Assembly: GCF_000747665.1 (NCBI RefSeq)
Contig: NZ_BBKT01000003.1
Span: forward strand, 1 to 64,000
Source of the DNA: Thermoanaerobacterium saccharolyticum
GTDB taxonomy: Bacteria; Bacillota; Thermoanaerobacteria; Thermoanaerobacterales; Thermoanaerobacteraceae
Direction: 5' to 3'
Length of the DNA stretch: 64,000 bases
Below are positions 1 to 10,102 of the stretch, one piece after another. A program made the position numbers and the translations under genes. Each line of letters starts with the position of its first letter. The first letter of the stretch is position 1. The notes under the pieces were generated by a model. The model did not search any database. It was not told the DNA's origin and saw nothing but the letters and a program-made list of their open reading frames with translations.

Positions 1-124
1 GCTGCGTTTCACTTCACAAAGCTGGCCCTTGACAGCCTCGCTCCTGCGATGGTTTGGATAATTAAGCGGTGCTAAAAATAAAGCAAATAAAGATTTAAAA
101 CTCAATTTAAAAATTCGAAGATTG

Positions 125-300
125 ACAAAGAGAGCCGGAATTGTCAGGTTGGTAATTTCACCATAAGGGCTTAAGACCCAGCAAGGGAGCATAACTGACA
201 TCCACCTCATGTAAGGCAGAACGAAGGAATTAAGGACAAAGATCCTGTGAGACATGGGAGGGTATGCCACATGAGCTTAAGTGGAATTCATAGGCCAAAA
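125..300 (+). ncRNA. candidate structured RNA, family not identified
   Basis: No convincing protein is encoded in 1-460. Within 125-300 there are nested helices: GTCAG (145-149) can pair with CTGAC (196-200), enclosing a TGGT/ACCA hairpin and a GGG/CCC hairpin around 168-180. Further on, CCTCATGT (about 205-212) can pair with the ACATG...AGG strand near 253-263. The dense purine-rich, GC-richer composition differs from the AT-rich flanks. Such elements often belong to mobile-element RNAs (omega RNAs of IS200/IS605-type elements, or intron remnants), but I could not match it to a family. The first 75 bases have a short open frame with no recognisable product. Confidence 0.35.
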
Positions 301-460
301 TATGGAAAAACAACAGAAGCTTATTTGGGTTACCTATCACATGTAAAATTAATGAATAAATAGCATTAATATACATGAGGGCTCCTTTGAAGATCATGAA
401 AATTTGAGAATGAGTGAGATATTAAAAGAAAATCAAAGATTATAGAGGGAGGTAAAATAA

Positions 461-1057
461 TTGAAAAGGTTGATACCTAAAAAGTATAACTTAGTGTTAA
501 ACGGCATATCGCAAAAGACGTTGCAAGAGCATTATAAATTGTATGAAGGATATGTATCAAAGACAAATGAAATTTGGGAGAAATTAACCACATCTAATAG
601 AGAAAATGCAAATGCCACATACAGCCAATACAGAGAACTTAAACTGGAAGAAACGTATGCATTAGATGGCGTAAAACTACACGAACTTTACTTTGAGAAC
701 CTTGGCGGAACAGGTGGTCCTGCAACAGGAATAATCGCTTCTATGATAACATGCGATTTCGGCTCTTATGAAAACTGGCTTAACGACTTTAAATCATGTG
801 CAATATCGTCAAGGGGTTGGACAGTTCTTTGCTTTGACCCAATTGACTTAAAGCTTCACAATTATCTGCAGGATCTTCACAATCATGGCATCATTTCAAT
901 GTCGATTCCGCTTTTGATAATCGATACTTACGAACATGCATATTTTATAGACTACGGGACAGACAAAAAGGGATATATTGACGCTTTCATGAACAATGTC
1001 AAATGGGATGAAGTAAATAGACGTGTACACAATTGGATCGATATGAAGAAAATTTAG
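461..1057 (+). CDS. Fe/Mn superoxide dismutase family protein
   Basis: Probable iron/manganese superoxide dismutase, which converts superoxide to peroxide and oxygen in the cytoplasm; 198 aa matches the family. The four metal ligands are visible: His24 (LQEHY), His74 (LHELYFENLGG), and Asp155/His159 in IDTYEHAYFIDY, equivalent to the classic DVWEHAYYLDY signature. The sequence before the signature (HNHGIISMSIPLL) is divergent from E. coli-type enzymes, so metal preference cannot be called. The start is TTG, supported by the ribosome site GAGGGAGGT eight bases upstream. It stands alone, converging on the sensor kinase gene. Confidence 0.85.
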   Translation: MKRLIPKKYNLVLNGISQKTLQEHYKLYEGYVSKTNEIWEKLTTSNRENANATYSQYRELKLEETYALDGVKLHELYFENLGGTGGPATGIIASMITCDFGSYENWLNDFKSCAISSRGWTVLCFDPIDLKLHNYLQDLHNHGIISMSIPLLIIDTYEHAYFIDYGTDKKGYIDAFMNNVKWDEVNRRVHNWIDMKKI

Positions 1058-1071
1058 CAGGATTCAAAATT

Positions 1072-2582
1072 TCATCCTGCTAAATTTTCTTTTGGCAGTA
1101 TTATCGTAAAAGTGCTACCTTGTCCAACCTTACTCGCAACTTCTATTCTACCACCATGCATTTCAATAATCTCTTTGAAAATCGTCAACCCCAGTCCATT
1201 TCCGCCTATAGATAAAGCATTTTTTGCTCTGTAAAATCTATCAAAAATATAACATACTTCGTTTTCTGGAATACCAATGCCACTGTCTTTAACCTCAATT
1301 AAGATTTCTTGATTAAAATTTTTGTATAGCAATACATTAATTTGATTATGAGGATTTGAATACTTTATTGCATTGTCAAGAAGATTAACTATCGCCTGAG
1401 AAATTTTATCTTCATCGGCAATTAAACTTATTCCATCTTGAATATTCGTATTTATTGATATGTTAAATTTTGAGGCCTTTAAATTTATGTTTTCGTCGCA
1501 TATTTTCAATAACAACCAACTTAAATTTATAGTCTTTTTTTGAAGTTTTAACTCATATGATTGAAGTTTTGATACCTCGAGAATATCTAAAACAAGATCT
1601 TTTAATTTAATTGTTTCACTTTCCATATAGTTTAGTATCACTTGATTATATTCTTTTTCTTCTTTTAATATCTGTAAAAAACCCAAAATAGCAGTTAAAG
1701 GCGATTTTAACTCGTGTGAAATGTTTGAAACAAATTTCTTTTGCTTTTCTACCAGATCTTTATCTAAAGTAATATCTCTAATGACAACAATACAATAACC
1801 GTCGCATAAAAAGCTCTCAATGTTCAATATTTTATCATTTATTGGTATTTCCTCAATTATGTGCTTATTTTTATACGTTTTATTAACAATATCAAAAATA
1901 TAGTCATTTGATTAAAAGTCATTGTGAAATTACCAATCTCATCTTTTGTTTTAACAGGCAATATCTCATAATTTCCATTCAAGAATTTTCTTGCGGCAGA
2001 ATCAAGCTGCTTAATTGGTTTTGTTATAATATATGACATATAAATACTAACAAGTAAAATAATAAAAATTGATATAAGCCCAAATATCTCAAAAATCAAT
2101 TTGATAAAATTTATGCTATCTAATTCATTAGTTAATGGATGTATATATTCTACTGCTCCAATAATCTCATTTCCAAATTTTATTGGAAGTGAGATATACA
2201 ATAAATTTTTATTAACTTCATATGCCCCTTTACCTCTTAAAGCAATTTTAACAATATCATCTATTTTGCTATTTTTACCATCAATATCGTAATGCAAATG
2301 GCTGATTAATGACTTATCATTATATAACTTTACAAAATAATTGTTCAGATATAAATTCGAAGCTATAGTATCAACATATTTTTCAATCAATATTTTAGGA
2401 TCTATATTTTTATTATTATCAACTATAATGTTTATTTCTTTATTTAAATTATCAATCATATTATTTACTGTTCTCATAATAATGTAATTAGTTATTGTAA
2501 CAAACATAAAATACCCTATTAATAATATGATAATCGAAAAAGCACTAACATAACATATTAATATTTTCGTTCTAATCTTCAT
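1072..2582 (-). pseudogene. sensor histidine kinase, split by a frameshift
   Basis: Two adjacent frames together make one membrane histidine kinase of about 500 aa. The N-terminal frame (from 2582) has a transmembrane segment, an extracytoplasmic sensor region, a second transmembrane segment and a HAMP domain (PIKQLDSAARKF). The C-terminal frame has the HisKA box (FVSNISHELKSPLTAILGF) and ATPase motifs (DNAIKYS, DSGIGIP, GNGLGLTI). The reading frame is lost in the A5 run at 1894-1898; reading through in the other frame restores a continuous linker between HAMP and HisKA. No partner response regulator is adjacent; the upstream gene is a truncated DUF4829 protein. It may be a real pseudogene or a homopolymer sequencing error. 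Confidence 0.8.
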
Positions 2583-2592
2583 CAGCTATCAC

Positions 2593-2817
2593 CTATGGGC
2601 CAGTTCCAATTGAAGCTATTTTCCATTCACCATTTTCAAGTTTCAATGTGATAAATAATGTCCTTTTTCCGGAAACGGCAACAGTTTTTAAATCATCAGG
2701 AACATTTTCGCATTGAAGATCTATTTTTACTTTATATTCTTGTGTTCCTCTTTCTTGAGGCATATCTTTTAAAAACTCAATGTCCTCTATATTTGCACTC
2801 TTTATATATTTTGTAAA
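2593..2817 (-). pseudogene. C-terminal fragment of a DUF4829-type protein
   Basis: About 72 codons end with LFITLKLENGEWKIASIGTGP, which resembles the C-terminus of DUF4829 family lipoproteins. There is no start codon or N-terminus: the frame runs upstream directly into the interrupted korB fragment. It ends 11 bases before the histidine kinase start, so the two were probably an original gene pair. The family function is unknown. This is one piece of the multi-gene mosaic described in the findings. Confidence 0.55.
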
Positions 2818-3165
2818 TACTGTCCACCTGTCATGCCATAAATGCTATTATTGAACATTATGGTAGTCAAATCTATATTTCGTCTGCATGCGTGGATAAA
2901 GTGGTTGCCACCTATTGCAGCACAATTCCCATCGCCAGTAACTACTATAACTGTGAGAGATGGATTAGCCACTTTTATACCAGTGGCAAATGCCAATGCT
3001 CTGCCATGTGTTGTGTGAAGCGTATTAAAATTAAGATATCCTGAAGCTCTTGATGAACATCCTATGCCTGATACAATACAGACTTTATCACGATCTATGT
3101 TTAACTTATCAATGGCTCTTATAATTGCTGATGTTATTATTCCATTGCCACAGCATTTGTCAATG
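2818..3165 (-). pseudogene. korB: internal fragment of 2-oxoacid:ferredoxin oxidoreductase beta subunit
   Basis: The frame encodes about 115 aa of the thiamine-diphosphate-binding beta subunit of a 2-oxoacid:ferredoxin oxidoreductase. It has CCGNGI, then GIGCSSRASGY, TLHTTHGRALAFATGIK, the TPP motif VTGDGNCAAIGGNH, and MTGGQ. It starts abruptly where alanine dehydrogenase ends and stops at MTGGQY, where the normal YSPTT would follow; the next bases belong to the DUF4829 fragment. With the korD fragment and upstream ptb-ldh-buk genes, it indicates a former branched-chain oxoacid oxidoreductase operon whose alpha and gamma subunits are not present here. Inactive as it stands. Confidence 0.8.
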
Positions 3166-4039
3166 CAAATGTAGATGTCCTCGGAACTACACCTGGTATA
3201 TTGGGAACTGAATAATGCACCACATCATATTTTATAAAGTAAGGATTGTCATGAGATGTTATTCTGTCCATCGTTTCAACAGATCCACCTTGGTCTATAG
3301 CTACATCGACGATTACAGATCCTTTTCTCATGTTCTTTACCATTTCTTCTGTTATTATTTTTGGTGTCTTAGCCCCCGGAATAAGCACTGCTCCTATTAC
3401 TAAATCTGCCTCTTCTGTGCATTTAGCTATATTGTAGCTGTTTGACATAAGAGTCGTTACTTTTCCTCCAAAAATGTCGTCTAAATATTCAAGCCTTAAA
3501 GCATTTACATCAAGTATTGTAACATTAGCTCCCATTCCAACGGCAATCTTTGCTGCATTTAGTCCTACCGTTCCACCACCGACTATGACAACATTTGCCT
3601 TTTCAACACCTGGAACGCCACTTAAAAGGACTCCCCTACCATTATTTTTACTAAGCAGTAAATAAGCACCTATAGTCACTGATAATCTTCCTGCAACTTC
3701 ACTCATTGGGCTTAATAATGGCAACATACCATCATCTGTTTGAACTGTTTCATAAGCAATACCTACTACTTTTTTCTTTAAAAGTACTTCAGTTTGCTGT
3801 CTATCTGGAGCTAAATGTAAATAGGTAAACAAAATCTGTCCTTCTTTAAAATAGTCGTATTCAGAAGGCTGTGGTTCTTTGACCTTCAATATCATATCGG
3901 ATTTATTAAAAACGTCTTCAGCCGTATTAAGGATTTCAGCTCCAGCCTTTCTATACTCTTCATTAGTTATTCCACTGATTAAACCAGCATTATTTTCAAT
4001 TAATACCCTATGCCCTTTATTGCAAAACGCATGAACACC
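3150..4039 (-). pseudogene. ald: alanine dehydrogenase fragment lacking both ends
   Basis: About 297 aa of alanine dehydrogenase (NAD-dependent L-alanine/pyruvate interconversion). It includes GVHAFCNKGH near the N-terminus, KVKEPQPSEY and TYLHLA with the substrate-binding Lys and His, the NAD motif VGGGTVGLNAAK, and the C-terminal VPRTSTFALTNA. Roughly the first 20 residues are replaced by OPT transporter sequence in frame, and the last 60 or so are missing because the frame switches to korB sequence and stops three codons later. The open frame 3137-4327 is therefore an OPT-Ald chimera, not a normal gene. Confidence 0.8.
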
Positions 4040-4612
4040 AGCTGTTGCTGCCGCAATACAAACGATACCTCCTATCGTAATTGCCAATATCATGCCACTG
4101 TCTTCAACAATACCTGTAAGTTTTAAAATAGACGTAACAACAAGCAATGTAGCTATTGTCATACCTGACACTGGGTTATTGGATTCACCAACAATTCCCG
4201 TCATTCTGGCTGAGACAACAGCAAAGAAGAAAGAAAATAATATCGTCAAAAGACTTCCTATAAATGTCATCTTAAATATTGGCAGAAGCCATGTTAAGAG
4301 GAATAGAAAAATTGATCCGATAATCACTATATTTATCGATATATCGCTGTCAGTCCTTTTTGTCCTTTTGCACTAGCTCCAAACCCAGATAATGAATCTT
4401 TAAATGCTTTTATAAGTGTAGGGAATGTCTTGAATAAAGTAATAAATCCTCCTGCCAATACTCCACCAGCACCTATATACCTTATATAGCTGCCCCATAT
4501 TTGAGAAGCTGACATATCTTTTATAAGCGTTGTAGCTGGATATATTGGACTTGTAAGACCATCTCCAAAAAATTTTATCAATGGTATAAGACCAAGCCAT
4601 GCCAATATACGT
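4040..4612 (-). pseudogene. OPT family oligopeptide transporter fragment, frameshifted
   Basis: About 190 aa from the interior of an OPT family transporter: ILAWLGLIPLIKFFGDGL, ASQIWGSYIRYIGAGGVLAGG, then hydrophobic segments and the diagnostic ARMTGIVGESNNPVSGMTIAT. Both ends are missing. The 5' side is joined to korD and the 3' side continues in frame into alanine dehydrogenase. In addition, the frame changes in the T5 run at 4357-4361: the sequence reads as KGQK in one frame and RTDSDIS in the next. Open frames over 4333-4653 and 3137-4327 are parts of this chimera. Confidence 0.75.
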
Positions 4613-4727
4613 TTAATTTGTCTTTGTCCATTTCTATTATGTGTTTTGGACATGCTTCAACACATAGTTCACAACTTTTGCACAAGTTTTCGTTAAATAT
4701 GACTTGCTTCAATTTCATCATCTCCAT
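4613..4727 (-). pseudogene. korD: N-terminal fragment of ferredoxin-like oxidoreductase subunit
   Basis: The frame begins with several in-frame ATG codons 15 bases after buk and encodes a 4Fe-4S start, NLCKSCELCVEACPKHIIEMD, typical of the small delta subunit of 2-oxoacid:ferredoxin oxidoreductases. After about 38 codons it passes into OPT transporter sequence and stops at 4578, so the second part of the ferredoxin is missing. Position right after buk matches the usual ptb-ldh-buk-kor operon of this group, so the 5' end of the kor operon is native and the rest was lost. Confidence 0.7.
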
Positions 4728-4741
4728 CATATTTTATTACC

Positions 4742-5809
4742 TCATTCAAAAACTTTTGCTTCTTCTCCTCCGCTTAAGACACGGTATGCTCCTTCAGCAA
4801 GTGCTTGCATCTCATCTTCTCCTGGATAGACATACACAGGAGCTATAAAATTAACTCTACTTGAAATGCGCTTTACAAAATCTTCATTGTATGCTATGCC
4901 GCCTGTTATACCTATAGCATCTACTTCGCCATTTAACGCTACAGCCATCGCTCCAATCTCTTTTGCTGTCTTATACGCCATTGCATCAAGTATTAATTCC
5001 GCACTTTTATTGCCATTTTCTATCATATTGTATACTTCTTTTACATCGTTCGTTTTAAGATGTGCTACTAGGCCCCCGCCACCTAATACCTTTTTTTTCA
5101 TTTCTTCAAAAGTATATTTGCCACTGTAGCATAATCTCGCAAGTTCTAACGTTGGAAGTCCTCCCGCCCTTTCAGGTGAAAATGGTCCTTCTCCATTTAA
5201 AGCATCATTTACATCTATTACATAACCATGTCTATGAGCTCCAACCGAAATTCCTCCGCCTAAATGTGCAATTATAATGTTGGCATCCTCATATTTCTTC
5301 TTTAAGTCAGAAGCCAAGCGCCTTCCAATAGCTTTTTGATTTAATGCGTGAAATATGCTGGATTTTTGGATTTCAGGCATTCCCGTAATTCTGGCGACAT
5401 CGTCTAACTCATCTACAACAACTGGATCAACTATAAATGCAGGTATACCATGATTTTTAGCTAATTCGTATGCAATAATACCTCCAAGATTTGATGCATG
5501 TTCTCCTCTTTTTGCTTCTTTTAAATCTAATATCATTCTTTCGTTTACAATGTACGTGCCACTTTTTATCGGTTTTAACAAACCACCTCTTCCTACAATT
5601 GCATTCAATCTTTCTATCGAAAAATTCTTTCTATGGAGCATCTCTAAAATAACGTTTTTCCTAAATTCCAACTGTTCAGATACAGTTTTATATTGGCTAA
5701 GCTCAGAAACGCTATGTCGCAATATTTCTGTAAACAAAACTTTTTTATCTTCAAAAACTGAAATCTTTGTTGACGTAGAACCAGGATTTATTGCAAGGAT
5801 TAGAAACAA
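4742..5809 (-). CDS. buk: butyrate kinase (branched-chain acyl kinase)
   Basis: Converts acyl phosphate and ADP to the acid and ATP, the ATP-yielding last step after phosphotransbutyrylase. The acetokinase-family signature NPGSTSTK lies at residues 8-15, with AHLGGGISVGAH, ALNGEGPFSPERAG and the C-terminal GGIAYNE. It is about 355 aa, normal for Buk. I place the start at a TTG at 5809, because a GGAGGG ribosome site lies just upstream; an in-frame ATG at 5824 overlaps that site. Together with leucine dehydrogenase and Ptb it suggests conversion of branched-chain amino acids to branched acids, although the oxoacid oxidoreductase genes downstream are broken. Confidence 0.92.
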   Translation of the reverse strand: MFLILAINPGSTSTKISVFEDKKVLFTEILRHSVSELSQYKTVSEQLEFRKNVILEMLHRKNFSIERLNAIVGRGGLLKPIKSGTYIVNERMILDLKEAKRGEHASNLGGIIAYELAKNHGIPAFIVDPVVVDELDDVARITGMPEIQKSSIFHALNQKAIGRRLASDLKKKYEDANIIIAHLGGGISVGAHRHGYVIDVNDALNGEGPFSPERAGGLPTLELARLCYSGKYTFEEMKKKVLGGGGLVAHLKTNDVKEVYNMIENGNKSAELILDAMAYKTAKEIGAMAVALNGEVDAIGITGGIAYNEDFVKRISSRVNFIAPVYVYPGEDEMQALAEGAYRVLSGGEEAKVFE

Positions 5810-5828
5810 AAGAATTCCCTCCATCAGC

Positions 5829-6899
5829 TTAAACTTTTTTTATGAAATTATCTCTTACTCCTGCTATAGTTTTAATTCTATCTTCAGCTACCATATCAGC
5901 AGCAATACAAGTTGGAATATTTTCTTCCTTTGCTTTCTGTAAAACTTTCTTTACATTATCATATACCATAGAAACCTTTCTCATTGCCCGTTCTTTGTTA
6001 TAACCAGATGGATGTAATTCTTCAGCTACATTTATGACACCACCTGCATTGATAATAAAATCAGGTACATAAAGTATTCCTTTTTCTTGTAGGATTTCTC
6101 CATGTCTTTCTTCCTTCAATTGATTGTTTGAAGATCCTGCGACAATTTTACATTTTAGGTGCGGTATTGTCTCATCATTTATTACAGCACCAAGTGCACA
6201 CGGAGCAAATATATCACAATCAACACCGTATATATCATCAGGTTTTATATATTCAGCATTAAATTCATTGACAGCTCTTTTTACATTATCTTCAAAAATA
6301 TCTGTGATTATTAATCTTGCTCCTGCCTCATGCAAATATTTTGCTAAATTGTATCCAACATTTCCAACACCTTGAATAGCAACTGTTTTACCTCTTAATT
6401 CAGTTGTCCCAAATACTTCTTCACAAGCTGCTTGAATACCTCTAAACACCCCATATGCTGTAAATGGGGATGGATCACCACTTTTCTCAGCAAGTCCCGC
6501 AACATAATTTGTTTCCATACTTATATAATCCATATCTTTCATATTTGTCCCAACATCTTCAGCGGTTATATACCTTCCATTAAGCCCTTCTATAAATCTT
6601 CCTAAGCTTCTAAATAACGCCTCACTTTTATCCTTTCTTGGATTTCCAATTACAACAGTTTTTGCACCACCAAGATTTAGACCAGCGGCCGCATTCTTGT
6701 AGGTCATGCCTCTTGCAAGCCTTAGGGCATCATTTATTGCGTCTTCCTCTGTGTCATAAGTCCACATCCTGCATCCGCCTAATGCAGGACCCAATGTTGT
6801 ATCATGTATTGCTATCACAGCTTTTAGACCAGATGTTTTATCATGACATAATATAACGTTTTCGTAGTCAAACTCTCCCAATGTTTTAAATAATTCCAT
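5829..6899 (-). CDS. ldh: leucine dehydrogenase (branched-chain amino acid dehydrogenase)
   Basis: NAD-dependent oxidative deamination of leucine, valine and isoleucine to the 2-oxoacids. Family landmarks: substrate Lys68 in GMTYKNA, catalytic Lys80 in NLGGAKTVV (family usually GGGK), the nucleotide motif GVGNVG at 177-182, and [10 protein letters not shown] and [11 protein letters not shown]. About 356 aa, normal length. The start is the ATG at 6899 (MELFKTLG), preceded by a weak GAAGTGA site; a longer open frame upstream overlaps ptb and is not used. It lies between ptb and buk in one operon. Confidence 0.92.
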   Translation of the reverse strand: MELFKTLGEFDYENVILCHDKTSGLKAVIAIHDTTLGPALGGCRMWTYDTEEDAINDALRLARGMTYKNAAAGLNLGGAKTVVIGNPRKDKSEALFRSLGRFIEGLNGRYITAEDVGTNMKDMDYISMETNYVAGLAEKSGDPSPFTAYGVFRGIQAACEEVFGTTELRGKTVAIQGVGNVGYNLAKYLHEAGARLIITDIFEDNVKRAVNEFNAEYIKPDDIYGVDCDIFAPCALGAVINDETIPHLKCKIVAGSSNNQLKEERHGEILQEKGILYVPDFIINAGGVINVAEELHPSGYNKERAMRKVSMVYDNVKKVLQKAKEENIPTCIAADMVAEDRIKTIAGVRDNFIKKV

Positions 6900-6933
6900 A
6901 CAAATCACTTCTCTTAATTGATATTTTAAGCAA

Positions 6934-7839
6934 TTATATGTTTTTATCTGATGCCACAATTGAAGCAAGCAATATTGAATTAAATTTAGACTCTTTAGAG
7001 TCAGACCTTGATGTTAAAATAACCGGCTTTTTAGCTCCAACGATTATTCCAGCTATTTTTTTATTTGCAATAAATGTGATAGCCTTGTAAAGCATATTGC
7101 CAGCTTCTATATCAGGTGAAATGAGAACATCTGCATTACCTGCAACAGCGCTATTTATGCCTTTGTGATAAGCCGACTCAATAGAAAGTGCATTATCTAA
7201 TGCCAGCGGCCCATCTACTATCATGCCTTTAAACTGACCTCTATCGCTCATCTTTGCCAAAATTGCAGCATCAATTGTCGCCTGCATAGCTGGATTTACC
7301 ATCTCTACAGCAGCAAGTACAGCTACCTTTGGATCTTTTATACCTATTTTTTTAGCCACGTAAGCTGCATTGTATATTATATCAATCTTTGCTTTTAGAT
7401 CAGGTGATATATTCATCGCTGCATCACTTAAAAGCATTAATCTGTTAAATGGAGATTCAAAAACAGCTACATGACTTAGTAGCCTATCTGATCTTAAATC
7501 AAATTCCTTGTCTAAAACAGCTTTTAATATTACCGATGTTGGCACTAATCCCTTCATAATCATGTCTGCTTGCCCATCATTTACAAGTTTTACTGCAGTT
7601 CTACACGCTTTCTCATCATCTTTTACATCTATAATCTCATGATCCTTTAAAGGCATCGATATAGAAAGTGCAAGTCTCTCTATCTCTGACTTATCCCCTA
7701 CTAAAACAGATTTTATTATTCCTTTTTCGTAAGCATCTTTCACAGCTAAAAGCACATCAACATCAGCCGCTTGTGCAACAGCCACGATTTTAGAATTCAA
7801 ATCTTTAACTAATTCATATATTTCTTTAAAACTTTTCAC
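6934..7839 (-). CDS. ptb: phosphate butyryltransferase
   Basis: Transfers an acyl group between CoA and phosphate, feeding butyrate kinase. The protein, about 301 aa, is a PTA/PTB family member with [29 protein letters not shown] and [11 protein letters not shown]. The GTG start at 7839 is preferred since GGAAGG lies eight bases before it. It is the first gene of the ptb-ldh-buk-kor run. The 170 bases upstream are AT-rich; I found no clear -24/-12 site for a sigma-54 promoter of the kind that drives the equivalent Bacillus operon. Confidence 0.92.
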   Translation of the reverse strand: MKSFKEIYELVKDLNSKIVAVAQAADVDVLLAVKDAYEKGIIKSVLVGDKSEIERLALSISMPLKDHEIIDVKDDEKACRTAVKLVNDGQADMIMKGLVPTSVILKAVLDKEFDLRSDRLLSHVAVFESPFNRLMLLSDAAMNISPDLKAKIDIIYNAAYVAKKIGIKDPKVAVLAAVEMVNPAMQATIDAAILAKMSDRGQFKGMIVDGPLALDNALSIESAYHKGINSAVAGNADVLISPDIEAGNMLYKAITFIANKKIAGIIVGAKKPVILTSRSDSKESKFNSILLASIVASDKNI

Positions 7840-8018
7840 CGAAAGCACCTTCCATATTTTCTTATCTTATATTTTGAAATAGTGAGAAAAGGAATGTTTA
7901 CTGCTTAAAATTTTTTAATGCTTACAATTTATATTTAATATATTCTCCATTTATTTTAAAATTCCTTCTTAGTTTCATAAAAATTTTTTAACCTTTATAA
8001 GGCAGAATTAGGATTAAC

Positions 8019-8603
8019 TCATGGTACGCACTCAGGTGGTACTGGGCAGAATCCATACGAAGGTACCAATAATTGCACATCCATAGCAGATTTTATTATA
8101 ATCCATACACCTATGATTACCTCTAATGTTGTTGGTGTTCCAACATTGACTCTTCCAAACAAGCACTCTGCAACTGCCTCAAATTTCATGATGGCAATAG
8201 AAGGTTCTGGCACATACAATACTATATCCTTATTAAATGTGGTCGTTAGTCCTGTCAATGTTTGAATATCGCCAGATGTATTTGTAATCACCACATCATA
8301 TGTTACTTGGAACGTAGCCTGCACTCTTGCAAATCCTGGTCTCTCTGGAATAGGTGTCAGTGTAAAACCTGGAGGTGATACAAGCGTTACAGTTACATTC
8401 TCACAGCGTCCAGATGTTGGGTTTGTAATAGTAGGCACAAATGGAACTGGTGGTATGCTGTCCAAACACAATCTTTGTGAGCATGAATCGTATATCTTTG
8501 TAACTTCTATGCAAGTTATCTCTGTTGGTTCAGGAAGCTGGCCTGGCTCTACTGGACCTGGTCCTACTTCTTGCTCTCCAATCAGCTTTTTAGCAAATGC
8601 CAT
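8019..8603 (-). CDS. hypothetical protein, possible spore coat/surface protein
   Basis: A 194-aa protein with a good ribosome site (GGGGGAAAT before the ATG). The N-terminus is Pro/Glu/Gly rich (QEVGPGPVEPGQLPEP), followed by the motif KIYDSCSQRLCLD, which occurs in clostridial coat-associated proteins. Then comes a beta-rich region and a Cys-containing C-terminus (GFCPVPPECVP). There is no signal peptide. Cysteines cluster in pairs, consistent with cross-linking in a spore layer, but that is inference. Neighbours give no functional hint. Confidence 0.5.
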   Translation of the reverse strand: MAFAKKLIGEQEVGPGPVEPGQLPEPTEITCIEVTKIYDSCSQRLCLDSIPPVPFVPTITNPTSGRCENVTVTLVSPPGFTLTPIPERPGFARVQATFQVTYDVVITNTSGDIQTLTGLTTTFNKDIVLYVPEPSIAIMKFEAVAECLFGRVNVGTPTTLEVIIGVWIIIKSAMDVQLLVPSYGFCPVPPECVP

Positions 8604-8729
8604 TTTATTTCCCCCTTACGATTAAATTTTGTTTAATTTGATTTTGCATATTTCTAGTTACAATATACGTAGCACCCATAATATTTGTTACAAATAAAGA
8701 ATATAATTTTAAATGAAAGGAGGTATTTT

Positions 8730-10102
8730 ATGGACAAGGTACTGTTAAATTTTAAAGACAAGACGTACAAATTTTCATTAAATCAAAACTCCATCTTATT
8801 AAATATATCTGGTGATAATTCAGATAAAATAGACCTTATAGATAATGTCATAAGCGATTTTGATGTTGGGCTAAGCTCGAATGAAATTTTAATAGCATAT
8901 TTTAGCAGAGAGCAAAATATTGTTTTAGCACACTTAAAAGATGACAACAAAGTAATCAAAAAGATTTTGTACCATTATAACGACAAATCATTTTTTGCAG
9001 ATAATTTTAGATTGATAGCATTTGGTGAAACCTTACATCTGTTTTTCATACAACACGATCTTTTATCGCCAAAAAAATTAATATTAAAGCATTTTGTCCT
9101 CAGCAATACTTTCAAAGCTAATGATGTGGCTGTAATTTATAACAGTCAAGTTAAACCTTTCTACAGCGTAGTATCAGACAAATCCGGAGTTCTGCATTTA
9201 GTCTATGTAACAGCCGAAAACACTCAGAAGATTTTTTATACAACGTATTTAAGCGGTGCTTGGACTTTAAAGACCACAATTTCTGAAGCCATATCGCTTG
9301 AATATCCAAACATAGCCATTGATGACAAAAGAAACATTCACATATGCTGGGTAGAAGAAAACATAATTAAAGAACTAAAGTACAGAAAAAAAATCGACGG
9401 AGGATGGCCAAAAGGTTCGTGGGATAAAAAAATCACTTTGTCATTTTCGGACGCAATCTTATGGCCTTGTTTTAATACAGTAGAAAACACTGTATGGTGC
9501 ACATGGATTCAACAAGATACTTTTTACAGCGCTGTGTCATCAGATGGCGGCAACAGCTTCTGCAAGCCTTTTAAATTGGCTGAAAAACCTTCGTTGTATG
9601 AATTTGTAAAAAAGGTAGAAGAATCTACAGAGAAATTTACGTTTTTAAATGAAAGCGGATTGGAGCTTCCATTTACATCGGTTAAAGATGGCGCATCTTA
9701 CGATAAAGACAGCTATTTTACTTTTTACATAAAAGAAGTCCAGGAATATTTAAGCGCGTTATCTAAAAAAAATAGAAAGTCTCCAAAAAGAAAAAATACA
9801 TTTAGAGAGAAACCTGAACCAAAAAAGCTATGAAATCGCACTTAAAAACAGAAATATTGAAGAACTTAAGGAAAACCTAAAAAAAATATTATGAGGAAAA
9901 GACAAAATACACTTCAAAAATTGACAATCTTAACTCTGTCTACAACAATGTCCTTTTGGAAAATGAGAAATTAAAAAAGCAGATAAAAGATCTGCAAAAT
10001 AAAATAATCATATTAAACTCAAAGCTTAACGAAAAAGTAGAAAATGGAACTATAGACAAGATAAAATCAATGATTTTCAGAAAGCCTAACGAACACCTAT
10101 GA
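8730..10102 (+). pseudogene. beta-propeller-like protein with C-terminal coiled coil, frameshifted twice
   Basis: The start is the ATG at 8730 behind a strong AAAGGAGG site. The first about 367 codons (stop at 9833) contain repeated blade-like units such as VSDKSGVLHLVYV, IDDKRNIHICWVE and SAVSSDGGNSF, resembling sialidase-type beta-propellers. The coding signal continues past the stop in other frames: SYEIALKNRNIEELKENL, then YYEEKTKYTSKIDNLN and a leucine/lysine-rich coiled coil ending at the TGA at 10100-10102. The frame changes at an A6 run (9821-9826) and an A8 run (9879-9886), each explained by one extra A. The intended protein is about 457 aa. Function unknown. Its end overlaps the convergent DUF3343 gene. 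Confidence 0.65.

Noticed and set aside
1-75. C-terminal end of a protein at the window start
   Set aside because: A 24-codon open frame exists in one frame, but it has no recognisable motif and codon signal is weak.
4400-4600. A 66-codon minus-strand open frame in the mosaic region
   Set aside because: It is an alternative frame of OPT transporter sequence, which is recognisable in the overlapping frame.
7849-8018. Sigma-54 promoter for ptb-ldh-buk, as in Bacillus bkd
   Set aside because: No TGGCAC-N5-TTGC type -24/-12 element is visible.
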